Shown in pieces: positions 33,798 through 43,463 of a stretch of 64,000 nucleotides of DNA. Position numbers and translations under genes: made by a program. The stretch's first letter is position 1. The number at the start of each line of letters is the position of its first letter. The stretch comes from Woeseiaceae bacterium (GTDB lineage: Bacteria; Pseudomonadota; Gammaproteobacteria; Steroidobacterales; Woeseiaceae), in NCBI GenBank assembly GCA_021773055.1, contig JAJFKV010000015.1, positions 1 through 64,000 on the forward strand, read 5' to 3'. Under the pieces are notes generated by a model. It was not told where the DNA came from and did not search any database. It saw only the letters and a program-made list of their open reading frames with translations.

Positions 33798-35050
33798 ACA
33801 TGTCGGATTTCGTTGTCATAAGACTTGCTGCCGAAAACCAATCGGTGCAATGGATTCTGGCGGACAGCAATGGAACGCGACGCAGTGGTGTGATTAGCGG
33901 CAGTCTTGAAGAAGCGGCGGCGGCCGTCGGCGAGCACGCGGTGATCGTATTACTGCCTGCAGCAGACATCCTGTTGACGTCAGTGAGCATCCCGTCACGT
34001 TCCAGCGCAAAGCTCAGGACGGCATTGCCGTTTGCACTCGAAGAAGATCTTGCCGACGATCTGGAGAATCTGCATTTCGCCATCGGTGAGCGCCAGGAAA
34101 ACGGACGACTTTCTGTTGCCATCGTTAGGCGCGATAAGATGTCACGCTGGCTGCAAAGGCTTGTTGAGGCTGGTATTGAAGCGACGACAATGATGGCCGA
34201 AAATCAGGGGTTGGCAAAAATTCCTGGCACGATGTCGGTACTGGTCGATGACGCGACTGTTATGTTTAACGATGGTGCCGATACCGAATTCAGTATGCAG
34301 GATGTGAAACCAAGCGATGTTCTGGTCATGACAGGGCACCTTGGCGAAGCTCAGCAGGAGGACGGTGATAGTTCGACTCATCTGGTCGCATTCTGTACGC
34401 CCGAACAGGACGAAGTACTCTCGCACGACTGGATCGCGTTACGCAATGAATTGCACAGCGTTGATGTAAATGTGCTGCCGGACGGGGTTTTGCCGAAACT
34501 GGCCGTCACGGCTGCTGCCGGCCACGGTATCAACCTGTTACAGGGCGGGTACGGCAAACAAACAGACTACGGACCTTTGCTTCGCCCCTGGAAAGTTGCC
34601 GCCCTGCTGATGCTGGCGCTCGTGTTCGTCGCAGTGGCAATGAAGGGCGTTGGCTATTACCAGTTGACACGTGATGAAGCCGACTTGCGAGCACAGTTTA
34701 GTGTTGAGTATCGTTTGCTACGGCCTGCCGATACTCGTGAGATAGTTGATCCGATAGCGACCGTTCAGTCATTACGCCGTGGTGCGGGAACTTCTTCAGC
34801 ACCGCAAGTGTTCTTGCCAGGTTTGCTCGAGCTTAGTGCTGCGCTGGCAGCGAATGCGGGTGCAGAGATTGAGGCGATCAGCTACCGCGCGGGCGTCATT
34901 GATTTGCGCCTTACAACACCGGACGTATCGACTCTCGACAACATCCAGAAAGCGGTGAGTGCTTCCGGGCGCTTTCAGGCCTCTATTCAATCGACGGATC
35001 AGGTGGCGGATAAAATAAACGGCCGCATTCAAATCAGGGAGGCAGGCTAG
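33794..35050 (+). CDS. gspL: Type II secretion inner-membrane protein GspL
   Basis: GspL links the cytoplasmic ATPase GspE to the pseudopilus platform. The 418-residue protein has an actin-like cytoplasmic domain (to about residue 260), one membrane helix (VAALLMLALVFVAVAMKGVGYY) and a ferredoxin-like periplasmic domain (about 330-418). The start is TTG 33794, overlapping the gspK stop, or ATG 33800. Sequence identity looks low but the layout is right. Confidence 0.88.
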   Translation: MNMSDFVVIRLAAENQSVQWILADSNGTRRSGVISGSLEEAAAAVGEHAVIVLLPAADILLTSVSIPSRSSAKLRTALPFALEEDLADDLENLHFAIGERQENGRLSVAIVRRDKMSRWLQRLVEAGIEATTMMAENQGLAKIPGTMSVLVDDATVMFNDGADTEFSMQDVKPSDVLVMTGHLGEAQQEDGDSSTHLVAFCTPEQDEVLSHDWIALRNELHSVDVNVLPDGVLPKLAVTAAAGHGINLLQGGYGKQTDYGPLLRPWKVAALLMLALVFVAVAMKGVGYYQLTRDEADLRAQFSVEYRLLRPADTREIVDPIATVQSLRRGAGTSSAPQVFLPGLLELSAALAANAGAEIEAISYRAGVIDLRLTTPDVSTLDNIQKAVSASGRFQASIQSTDQVADKINGRIQIREAG

Positions 35051-35541
35051 TGAAAGACTGGTTTGATTCCCTCGACATTCGTGAACGGCAGTTCGTCTCA
35101 ATCGGTGCCGTTGTCGTTCTTATCGCGCTCATTTATGGCTTGGGCTGGGCGCCGTTCGATAAGAAACATACCGCACTCAAATCGGACGTTGCTCAATGGG
35201 AGCGCTCGCTGGCCGAATTACGGCCATTGCGCGCAATGGCAGCGAATGGCGGCCAGGCCCGATCGACATCCATAGCAGGCAGTCAGCAGTCACCGATCAT
35301 CATCGTCGACCAGACGCTTCGTAGTCGCGGACTCGACCGATATAGAAAGCGCAGTCAGCCCACGACCAGCAACGGAATTCGAGTGGAGTTCGAGAACGTT
35401 GCGTTTGATGAACTCGTACTGTGGCTTGGTGACCTCAGCGATCAGTATGCGATGCAGGTGCTGGTTGGTAGCTTTTCTGTGGGCTCGCAGCTGACTCCGG
35501 GACGTGTCAATGCGTCACTAACCCTGGAGCGCGATCTTTGA
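35050..35541 (+). CDS. gspM: Type II secretion protein GspM
   Basis: The 163-residue partner of GspL has a short cytoplasmic tail with the conserved WFDSLDIRERQF, a membrane helix (VSIGAVVVLIALIYGLGW) and a periplasmic ferredoxin-like domain (ending VNASLTLERDL). The GTG start at 35050 overlaps the gspL stop by one base. Confidence 0.9.
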   Translation: MKDWFDSLDIRERQFVSIGAVVVLIALIYGLGWAPFDKKHTALKSDVAQWERSLAELRPLRAMAANGGQARSTSIAGSQQSPIIIVDQTLRSRGLDRYRKRSQPTTSNGIRVEFENVAFDELVLWLGDLSDQYAMQVLVGSFSVGSQLTPGRVNASLTLERDL

Positions 35542-36278
35542 TTCGTTCAACGCGTGGCCTGATCGCGATCGGGGTGCTTACAACTCTACTGGGCCTAATC
35601 ATCATGTTCCCGGCGCGCGTCGCGATAGGATGGCTCGTGCCCTCGGAACTAGCGATCGGTGGCATACACGGATCAATCTGGAACGGGAGCGCGAATGAGG
35701 CTGCTTTGAATGGCATTTATTTGCGCGATGTGGAATGGCGATCGAATCCGCTGCAGCTGATTACCGGCAAGCTTTCATCCAGTATCTCCGCGACCCCGGT
35801 AGGTGGATTTATCGAGGCCGATATCAGCATGAGTATCAGCGGAAAACTGATCTTGTCAGACCTGTCCGCCGCAGTGCCACTCGGATTACTTGCAGACTCG
35901 CTCAACGTAAGTGGCTTACAGGGGAATGCCAGTCTGAGTTTCGAGCGAGTGGAGATTGTAGAGGGCCTGGCTGTGGCAGCCGACGGTACCCTGCGAATCG
36001 GCGAATTGGTGGTTCCCATCGTAGATCGTAGCTCTCTGGGCGGTTACGAAGCAGTGTTCTTCACTCAGAACAACGGCATTGCTGCCAGCATAGAGGACAC
36101 GGATGGTGTGCTGGATCTGGCCGGCAGTTTGCAGCTTAAGACTGATCGTTCGTTTGAGTTTATTGCACAGGTGGCCGCAAAACCCGAAACGTCGGCAAGC
36201 GTCCGACGACAGTTACAGTTTCTGCCACCCGCGAATGATCGGGGCCAGCAGGAACTGCGTCTCGAAGGAATTCTTTAA
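35538..36278 (+). CDS. gspN: Type II secretion protein GspN
   Basis: The 246-residue GspN has an N-terminal membrane helix (GLIAIGVLTTLLGLIIMFPAR) and a periplasmic beta-rich domain (LAIGGIHGSIWNGSANEAALNGIYLRDVEW). It starts at TTG 35538, overlapping gspM. It is the last gsp gene here; gspC, D, E and F are not in the window. Its stop overlaps that of the convergent helicase gene, so no terminator separates them. Confidence 0.88.
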   Translation: MIRSTRGLIAIGVLTTLLGLIIMFPARVAIGWLVPSELAIGGIHGSIWNGSANEAALNGIYLRDVEWRSNPLQLITGKLSSSISATPVGGFIEADISMSISGKLILSDLSAAVPLGLLADSLNVSGLQGNASLSFERVEIVEGLAVAADGTLRIGELVVPIVDRSSLGGYEAVFFTQNNGIAASIEDTDGVLDLAGSLQLKTDRSFEFIAQVAAKPETSASVRRQLQFLPPANDRGQQELRLEGIL

Positions 36279-39200
36279 ACCGGTACCTCTACAAAAGACT
36301 GTAGTAACGGAAAGTACAACGCGCACTTTACATCGACGCCAGACCAATTTTTGTAAATTGATGCATAGCGCTCCAGTTGCGATTTATACCGGTCAGCTTC
36401 AACCTGCAAGAATCCCTCGAGATTGCCGCCTTCGTGTGAACTGGTTTTGTAATCAATTATCCAGTGTGTGCCATCTTCTGCTACGCGAATGCGATCCAGG
36501 ATCACGGAGACCATTTCGTTGTCGAAAACTCCACTAAGTGCGAGCTCGGCATGACCTTCGCCGTCGAGTATCCACCTGCCCCGATCATCATCCAGCATTG
36601 CAGTAACAGCGTTCGCAACACGAGTGATGACAGGCTGAGCTGCTTCGTGATTAATGCCGGTTTCTCGCAACCACCGCGATGTGACCTCATCAAGTTCGGA
36701 GCCGTCCGCCGATATTCTGCTCGCACCGTTATCGGCGATCAGTTGTAACCATCGGTGTACCAATGTGCCCGCTATCCGCGCATCGCTCCCGACCCAGTAA
36801 AATTCCACTTCAGTATCCGCAGCGCGGCTATCATCAGTCGTCACCATTCCCGGGAGTGGTGCAACATTTGGTAACGACCATGGCTCCGCAAATCGCCGCA
36901 ACCGCGGCGTCGCCCAGATAGATGAGTCGCTATCCGGAATGGAAATATCGGCCGCCTCAAATTGACGTGCAAACTCCGGCTCTACTGCAGGCCACAGCAG
37001 GTGCAGCAAACTGTCACTTCTGGCCGGCTTGAACGATTCAGCATCGGGCGCGATCGCCGTGTTACCCATTAGATGAAGTGACTTTCTCGCGCGTGTGCAT
37101 GCGACGTAAATCAATCGGGCCTGTTCCTGGCGATCCTTTTGAGATTCGGTCAGCTCGATATAGCGATGCACCGTATCATTTTCGATTTCGGCTCGTGGGC
37201 CTACCGGGCTAACTACTTTCTGCTCGGCACCGTGCTGGCCGGGTAAATCGAACCAGGACAAAACCCTTCGATTGCCTTTGCCCGGTTGTCGCCCGAGACC
37301 AAATAACAGTACGTGGTCAAATTGCAGTCCTTTTGCGCGGTGCATCGTCATGATTTGCAAGCGTGCATTATCGCTATTCGACACGCGCTCCATGTCCAGC
37401 ACTGACTCGAGCTCCGCGACGTCGGTCAGCGTTCCAGCGTGTTCCATTCCACCAAGAACGTCCAGGTAGCGATAGACATTCTCGACCGCATAATCGTCCT
37501 CAAGCGCTGCAGGACCGCCAAGGGCGAACCACACCCGTTCGACCAGGTCCCGCAGGCTTTCCGTACGGCGTACTTTTGCCAGGTGCTCCAGCGACTCGCG
37601 AGCTCTTTCAAAAGCTTTTCGCCCATCGGCAGACAATCCGCTCAGTCGCTCCTCGATTTGCAGCAACTCCCACACGCTGCTGTGAGTGTCATTGCGAACC
37701 AGCACGTGCAGATCCGACCACTGCATTCCTATCCAGGGCGCACGTAACAATCCCAGCCAAGCAATGCGATCACCCTGATGAGCCGCCGCTCGGGTTAATG
37801 CGAGGACATCAATAATCTCGGGCAGATCAGTCAGGCGATCAATATCAACCGCGCGGTATGGAATACCCGCGGATCGCAAATTAGCGAGAAGTTGCGGTAG
37901 TTGTGTCCGCCCCCGCACGAGAACCGCCATGTCATCATCAGGGTGCTTGTCGAGCGTGTCGGCAATCACGCGACATCCTGCCGCAGCCTCCTCGTCGGTG
38001 TCCGAACCGAAAATGGCATGTGTGATGCAGGTTCCCTGCCCCTTCAGTTGATCGACGGGCACGGCCTCAGAATATGCCACAGCGCCACGCAGCGGATCGT
38101 CTCTTGCCGCAAGGATCGTCGGGAATACCGTGTTGAACCAATCGACCAACCATTCTCCGGAGCGGAAGTTTCGCCTCAGTACCAGCGGCTCCAGGCGTAC
38201 CTGACCGATGCCGAACTCCTGGGCGAGCAGAAATTGTCCTACCTCGGCATTGCGAAAGCGATAGATCGACTGCATGGGATCGCCAACGCAGTACAGGCTG
38301 CGCCCGTCCCCCACTGCCCATCCGCCGGTCAGCGTCTCCAGCATGCGGTATTGGGCCGCTGACGTGTCCTGCATTTCGTCGACCAGCAGGTGTTTCACCT
38401 GGTAATCGAGCAGCAACGCGATATCACCCGGGTCTTCGGCGCTACCCAACGCGCGACCGGCCGTAATCGCGATATCGGTGTGATCGGCAATGCCTTGCTC
38501 GTTGAACAGCCGCTTCAGTTCGCTGACTGCCAGCGGCAGCAATCGAAATAACGCCAGCAAGACCTGCCATTGTTCGTCCGAGTATCTGATCGGTGGCAAT
38601 GCCAGCACTCCGTGCAAGCTTTCAGCCAGTTCTGAATCGCATGCGAATGTTTCAAGCAGCGCATGCATCGTGTCCTTCCTTGGTTTGTCGCCGGCCGGGA
38701 AACCCTGTCGTTTATCGACCCTTTTGCGAAATTCACCTTTTTGCGTAAGCAACAGTTCGGCAATTCCCTGCCACTGCAGTATTGCATCCGGCACAGGCTC
38801 TGGTAGCGCCGTGATGTTTGCGAGCTTGCAGACAGGACTCGCGGTCAATCCTGACTCGAGCATGTTCACAGCGGCATAATCCAGTAGCCCGAGCAGCTCA
38901 GCATAGAGGATCGAACTCAGCCCGGCAGCAGTTCTCTGCAAGTGTTCCGACACCGCGAATTCCAGGCTCTGCTCGAATTTCTGCCGCAGTATTTCTGTGT
39001 CCGCAGCGGACAATAAACCGCTACCGACGAATGGCAACCACTGGTCACGCGTAGCCAGCATCTGTGATAAGTACGACACATAAACTGATGTGTTGTTGTC
39101 GACATGCTGCAGCACTTCCTTCGTCGCCACCTGCATATCGCCCCGCTCGGTAAGCCAGTCTAACGTCGCCATCGATGCAGATTGCAGAGCGGCCAGCAGT

Positions 39201-39652
39201 TCCGTACCGACCACCACGCGTGCGCCGGTACCCGGGGAACTCAAGGGTTGCGCTCTCGCAATCGACGCATTTAACGCATCAAGCGTCAGAATGCGCATAC
39301 GCCGCGGATTGCCGAGCAGGTTCCAGCGCAGCGATTCGCTTCTGCTCAAAGCCTGACCGGCGAGCGCGTAAGTTTTGCGCTCATGATCTTCGTCAGGCTC
39401 CTCACCGCTTTCTCGGCACCGTAACGCTTCCAATACTCGCAGCTGCATCTCGGCTGCTGCTTTTCGAGTAAATGTTATCGCGATGACTTCTTCGGGGTGT
39501 TCGACCACCGACAATAAATTCAGATAACGTTGAATCAGGAGTTCAGTCTTGCCGGACCCGGCCGGCGCCTGCACGATAAATGAGCGGGTAACATCCAATG
39601 CGTCGATACGCGCCTGCACGTCATCTTGCAGTAAGCGCTCATCCATTATCAC
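36275..39652 (-). CDS. AddA/RecB-like UvrD helicase with PD-(D/E)XK nuclease
   Basis: The 1125-residue protein has superfamily 1 helicase motifs in order: QAPAGSGKTELLIQRY (P-loop), ITFTRKAAAEM, LLVDEMQDTSAAQYRML, CVGDPMQSIYRFRNA, MHRAKGLQFDHVLLFGL and LIYVACTRARKSLHLM. A C-terminal RecB-type nuclease reads GVFDNEMVSVILDRI, WIIDYKTSS and QVEADRYKSQLERYA. It should process double-strand breaks with the protein encoded just upstream, as AddAB or RecBCD do. It overlaps that gene by 14 bases and converges on gspN with overlapping stops. Confidence 0.85.
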   Translation of the reverse strand: MIMDERLLQDDVQARIDALDVTRSFIVQAPAGSGKTELLIQRYLNLLSVVEHPEEVIAITFTRKAAAEMQLRVLEALRCRESGEEPDEDHERKTYALAGQALSRSESLRWNLLGNPRRMRILTLDALNASIARAQPLSSPGTGARVVVGTELLAALQSASMATLDWLTERGDMQVATKEVLQHVDNNTSVYVSYLSQMLATRDQWLPFVGSGLLSAADTEILRQKFEQSLEFAVSEHLQRTAAGLSSILYAELLGLLDYAAVNMLESGLTASPVCKLANITALPEPVPDAILQWQGIAELLLTQKGEFRKRVDKRQGFPAGDKPRKDTMHALLETFACDSELAESLHGVLALPPIRYSDEQWQVLLALFRLLPLAVSELKRLFNEQGIADHTDIAITAGRALGSAEDPGDIALLLDYQVKHLLVDEMQDTSAAQYRMLETLTGGWAVGDGRSLYCVGDPMQSIYRFRNAEVGQFLLAQEFGIGQVRLEPLVLRRNFRSGEWLVDWFNTVFPTILAARDDPLRGAVAYSEAVPVDQLKGQGTCITHAIFGSDTDEEAAAGCRVIADTLDKHPDDDMAVLVRGRTQLPQLLANLRSAGIPYRAVDIDRLTDLPEIIDVLALTRAAAHQGDRIAWLGLLRAPWIGMQWSDLHVLVRNDTHSSVWELLQIEERLSGLSADGRKAFERARESLEHLAKVRRTESLRDLVERVWFALGGPAALEDDYAVENVYRYLDVLGGMEHAGTLTDVAELESVLDMERVSNSDNARLQIMTMHRAKGLQFDHVLLFGLGRQPGKGNRRVLSWFDLPGQHGAEQKVVSPVGPRAEIENDTVHRYIELTESQKDRQEQARLIYVACTRARKSLHLMGNTAIAPDAESFKPARSDSLLHLLWPAVEPEFARQFEAADISIPDSDSSIWATPRLRRFAEPWSLPNVAPLPGMVTTDDSRAADTEVEFYWVGSDARIAGTLVHRWLQLIADNGASRISADGSELDEVTSRWLRETGINHEAAQPVITRVANAVTAMLDDDRGRWILDGEGHAELALSGVFDNEMVSVILDRIRVAEDGTHWIIDYKTSSHEGGNLEGFLQVEADRYKSQLERYASIYKNWSGVDVKCALYFPLLQSFVEVPV

Positions 39653-42230
39653 GACGCATCTCCGTATAACGAGTCAGCAGATTTAGCGGCCGCGCTGCAT
39701 CGATGCCTTGCTCGATATTCAAGCGAACATCACCACCTGACATGTCTTCACAGGCTATGGCAATTTGCGATTTCACCTGCTCAAGAAGTTGCGGCCACGC
39801 GTCAATATCGGTGTAGCCAAGGCCCGCCCCATCGAAGGAAATTTCCCGGCTATCCACGTTAACAAGCGCCAATGCTGATACGGGAGCTTCGGTTGCCGCG
39901 GCGTACACGAACAGCTGGATCTCCTGCGCTTCCGATTTACGATTGAGCAGCTTTTTCTTCGCACCGGTTTTGTAGTCGAGTATCGCGATTCCGTTGTCAC
40001 TAACAGTATCAATTCGATCAAAGCGCAGCGGCATGCGAATGTGTCCCGCTACAAACTCGAACTTGCCTTCCACGCTGGCAATCTGAAAACTATCGCGGGC
40101 AGCGTCGACTACTACAAATTGTCGCAACAGTTCAGAAACCCGGCCTCGTTCCAGCAGCAGGAGCTGATGCAGAACCGCGTCCGTATTCGCTTCGTGACGA
40201 GAAAACGCGAAGTTGACCGCGACATCGATTCGGCCGCTGAGGTCATCCCCTCGCCAGGCACTTAAGTTCTCTTGTGATGGCAAATCGATATAGAGCTTGT
40301 AGAGCGCATCATGGATCAAGTTGCCCCGCATTAATGCGGGAACTCCGATAGCTTGCGGATAAATTGGCCGTGCGCCCATACGTCCTTGTATAAATGCGGC
40401 CACCGGGTTATTCACCTGGCGTTGAATCGTCCCTGCGCCACCCGAGATGTTTTCTTCCGGCGTTACGGCCGGCACGCTGTCCTCGACCATGTGCAGTGTC
40501 GCATTTGCGCTCAAGCCTGCTGCGTACCAGCCTGGATCCTCTACGAATTTGCCCGGCACCGACGGAAATTGCCGCAGAAGATCACTCGCTGTTTGTTCCG
40601 CATCATCTTCCGTGATCGCGAAACTGCAAACAACTTCTTTGCTCGACCCCAGAAGGCGCGCCAGCATATCAAGTGCGTACTGCATGGTGTCTGCCGGAGT
40701 ACTGTCCGGCATCGCGTGCTTTTCCTGCAGACGACGTGAAATCAAAGCGGATGCTGTTCCGGCCGGCGGCCAACCGGCAGTTGTCAATCCGGTTAGCCAA
40801 ACTGCATCGAAGACAGCACCGGACGATTCCAACGCGCCCATTAACTGGACCATGGCCGTGGTTGACTCCGGCTGGAAAACAGTTTCTGCGGCCATCAAAT
40901 CAAGCCGTGCTATAGCCCCACTCGGCGGCATCGTTGCGCTAACTAGCCCCAGCCTTGCAAACTCATTCAGTAGTTCGCGCCAACGATTGACCAACTGGAA
41001 CCCGGCACTGTCCAGTGTGCCCTGACCAGGCCAGCCGAATGATTGCAAGACCTCATGCAGCAAGACGGCCCATTCAGCAGGCGTCGCCTGCTTTGGCAGT
41101 GTTCGCCTGCGTTTACTGAGTGCTGCGAGCTTGGCTAACCAGTCGCTAAGGTCTTCACTATCGTCGCGGCCGCGTAATTCGGCGCCAACCATCGCTGGTG
41201 ACCACTGCCGATCCGGTATTTGTCGCAAGCGCAATTCTAGTTGGCTGCGTCCTGCAACGTTCGCCGTACCCAGTAATGGCGAGCGCAGCAGCAGACCTAC
41301 ATCTGTTGACGGAAGGTCTCTTACCAGCCAGCGCAGTAATGACAAGGCAACCGCAACCGCCGGATAATCAGCGAGCCGTCGGCCATAGGAAACATTGACC
41401 GCATCAAAATGTGATTTATGAGCGTGTTGCCACCCAGGCGTGACACCCTCCCGTACTCGACGGGATATTCCGTCAGCATCACTGTCGAGTCCGCCCGCGA
41501 TAATTGCGACACGGGCAGCGGGATTATCTTCGAGCTTGCGGCGGGCCCACACACCTGCTGATCTAAGTTCTGCTGTAGTGTTTTGGAACGACTGCAACGA
41601 GTATGGTTCGTTGTGTACTACTTCCACCGCGACTGCGACGCTAACCCCAGCGCTCTGCATTGCCTGCTGAACAGCCAGATTGATGGGTCGTTGCCGGTCG
41701 AAACCCACGAATGTATGTTGACCGGGAAAGCGAATTTGCTGGTCCGTGATCAGGGTCAGAATCAGATCGCCCAAACCGGCCTCATCGACCCAGTTTTCAC
41801 GCTGCAATATACCGAGATAACGACCGGCGACGGTCGCAAAAAGGCGTTGATCTTCGTTCTGTGCTGAGCGAGCTACTTCCGCGATACTTACGCGCCAGTC
41901 GGCGAGCCTTTGCCACGTATCACGGGCCATTCGAACAAGGCTGGAGACACCCGCCTCTGAGTCGCCCAGATCTTTACGCAGACAACGCTCCCAAAGAAGC
42001 TGACTTTGATGTGTATTGATGCGTGTTGGCAGCTCGACCTGATCTTTTGCCGCATTCGACAAATGAACAAGCCAGTCCTGCCAGGCGAAAATCACGGGAC
42101 TGCGCCAGGCTTTTTCACCTGCTGCGAGCTGATCGGCCGCGTAACTGTTGCGCAGTACTCTGACCAGTCGCCGATTCGCGGTGACTACCGTTCCAGAATC
42201 AGCCAGCGAGTCGCCTAGCCACTCGTACAT
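39639..42230 (-). CDS. AddB-like PD-(D/E)XK nuclease (probable DNA repair protein)
   Basis: The 863-residue protein resembles the proteobacterial family that pairs with an AddA-like helicase. It has an inactive-helicase-like N-terminus (VVTANRRLVRVLRNSYAADQ, then WRSPVIFAWQDWL) and a C-terminal RecB nuclease (FVAGHIRMPLRFDRIDTV, then AILDYKTGAKKKL and EIQLFVYAAA). The iron-sulfur cysteine cluster of Bacillus AddB is not evident. It is presumably one subunit of a break-processing complex with the downstream gene. It ends 3 bases after the aminotransferase gene stop. Confidence 0.83.
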   Translation of the reverse strand: MYEWLGDSLADSGTVVTANRRLVRVLRNSYAADQLAAGEKAWRSPVIFAWQDWLVHLSNAAKDQVELPTRINTHQSQLLWERCLRKDLGDSEAGVSSLVRMARDTWQRLADWRVSIAEVARSAQNEDQRLFATVAGRYLGILQRENWVDEAGLGDLILTLITDQQIRFPGQHTFVGFDRQRPINLAVQQAMQSAGVSVAVAVEVVHNEPYSLQSFQNTTAELRSAGVWARRKLEDNPAARVAIIAGGLDSDADGISRRVREGVTPGWQHAHKSHFDAVNVSYGRRLADYPAVAVALSLLRWLVRDLPSTDVGLLLRSPLLGTANVAGRSQLELRLRQIPDRQWSPAMVGAELRGRDDSEDLSDWLAKLAALSKRRRTLPKQATPAEWAVLLHEVLQSFGWPGQGTLDSAGFQLVNRWRELLNEFARLGLVSATMPPSGAIARLDLMAAETVFQPESTTAMVQLMGALESSGAVFDAVWLTGLTTAGWPPAGTASALISRRLQEKHAMPDSTPADTMQYALDMLARLLGSSKEVVCSFAITEDDAEQTASDLLRQFPSVPGKFVEDPGWYAAGLSANATLHMVEDSVPAVTPEENISGGAGTIQRQVNNPVAAFIQGRMGARPIYPQAIGVPALMRGNLIHDALYKLYIDLPSQENLSAWRGDDLSGRIDVAVNFAFSRHEANTDAVLHQLLLLERGRVSELLRQFVVVDAARDSFQIASVEGKFEFVAGHIRMPLRFDRIDTVSDNGIAILDYKTGAKKKLLNRKSEAQEIQLFVYAAATEAPVSALALVNVDSREISFDGAGLGYTDIDAWPQLLEQVKSQIAIACEDMSGGDVRLNIEQGIDAARPLNLLTRYTEMRRDNG

Positions 42231-42233
42231 GGG

Positions 42234-43463
42234 TCAGCTGTATTGTGTAAGACAGGCATCAATTCGGTCGAAAACGACGTTAAGCGTCTCCGTGTCCGGG
42301 AGCGTGGTGATTCGAAAATGATCGGTATACGGCGTATTGAAACTGCTTCCGGGCGCGACCAGAACATGGTGGTTTTCCAGTAACTCAAGCGCGAAGGCCT
42401 GATCGTCGAGTTTGCCGCTGAATTGCTCGTCCAATCTAAGAAACGCGTACATCGCCCCCATTGGGCGTTCGAGATGCAGGTAGTTACTAGCTGCGGCACG
42501 CTCGATCACGGCTTGCCGCGACTGATATAAACGACCGCCGGCTGTTACCAGTTGCTCGATGCTTTGATTTCCGCCGAGCGCCGTCTGAACGGCCCACTGG
42601 CCCGGGACATTGCTGCACAGACGTAATGCAGCTAGCAGCTCCATGCCATGTATGTAGTCACGGGCTGCTTCCAGGTTACCGCTGAATACGGCCCAGCCGA
42701 CCCGGTAACCGCAGGCTCGATAGATCTTGGAAAGGCCGGAGAACGTCAGGCAGACAGAATCCGGCGCCAATGTCGCCAACGGGATGAACTCCGCATCGTC
42801 ATAGACCATTTGGTCGTAAATTTCGTCTGCCATTACGACCAGTCCGTACCTTTCCGCGAGGCCTACGATGCTGGACAGTGTCCTACGGTCGTAAACGGCG
42901 CCGCTGGGATTATTGGGATTGATTACAACGACCGCCCTGGTACGCTCGTTGATCAGACTCTCCATATGACTGATATCCGGCAAGAAGCCGTTGTCTTCGG
43001 CGCAGCGGTAGTGTTTCGCGATGCCACCGTTTAACGCTACGGCCGCACTCCAAAGCGGATAGTCCGGGCTCGGCACCAGCACTTCGTCGCCCGGGTTCAA
43101 AAGAGCCCGCAGCGACAGATCGATCAATTCGCTGACGCCGTTGCCTATGAACACTTCGTCTACCGTCACGCCCTGAATTCCGCGATTCTGCTGTTGCATT
43201 ACCACGGCTTCGCGAGCCGGAAATATACCCTTTTGATGACAGTACGGTTCAGCCTGAGCAAGGTTTTCGATCATAGCCAGGCGCATCGTTTCCGGCGTAC
43301 GAAACCCGTACAAACCCGGATTACCGATGTTCAGCGAGATGATTTCGTAACCGCGCTTCTCGAGTTCGAGCGCATGATTTGCCAGTTGCCCACGAATTTC
43401 GTAGCGAACATCCTGCAAAACTTCACTGCTTTTGATTGGCATTGCGAGCCTAGATGACTTCAT
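42234..43463 (-). CDS. Pyridoxal-phosphate aminotransferase (AlaA-like)
   Basis: The 409-residue fold-type I aminotransferase resembles glutamate-pyruvate transaminase AlaA. It has LNIGNPGLYGF, INPNNPSGAVY, MADEIYDQMVYD and the PLP Lys in FSGLSKIYRACGYRVGW. The start is ATG 43463 or ATG 43442 (MPIKSSEVL); the second avoids most of the overlap with the CoA transferase gene and is equally good. Substrate specificity cannot be proved from the sequence; alanine is the best guess. Confidence 0.82.
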   Translation of the reverse strand: MKSSRLAMPIKSSEVLQDVRYEIRGQLANHALELEKRGYEIISLNIGNPGLYGFRTPETMRLAMIENLAQAEPYCHQKGIFPAREAVVMQQQNRGIQGVTVDEVFIGNGVSELIDLSLRALLNPGDEVLVPSPDYPLWSAAVALNGGIAKHYRCAEDNGFLPDISHMESLINERTRAVVVINPNNPSGAVYDRRTLSSIVGLAERYGLVVMADEIYDQMVYDDAEFIPLATLAPDSVCLTFSGLSKIYRACGYRVGWAVFSGNLEAARDYIHGMELLAALRLCSNVPGQWAVQTALGGNQSIEQLVTAGGRLYQSRQAVIERAAASNYLHLERPMGAMYAFLRLDEQFSGKLDDQAFALELLENHHVLVAPGSSFNTPYTDHFRITTLPDTETLNVVFDRIDACLTQYS

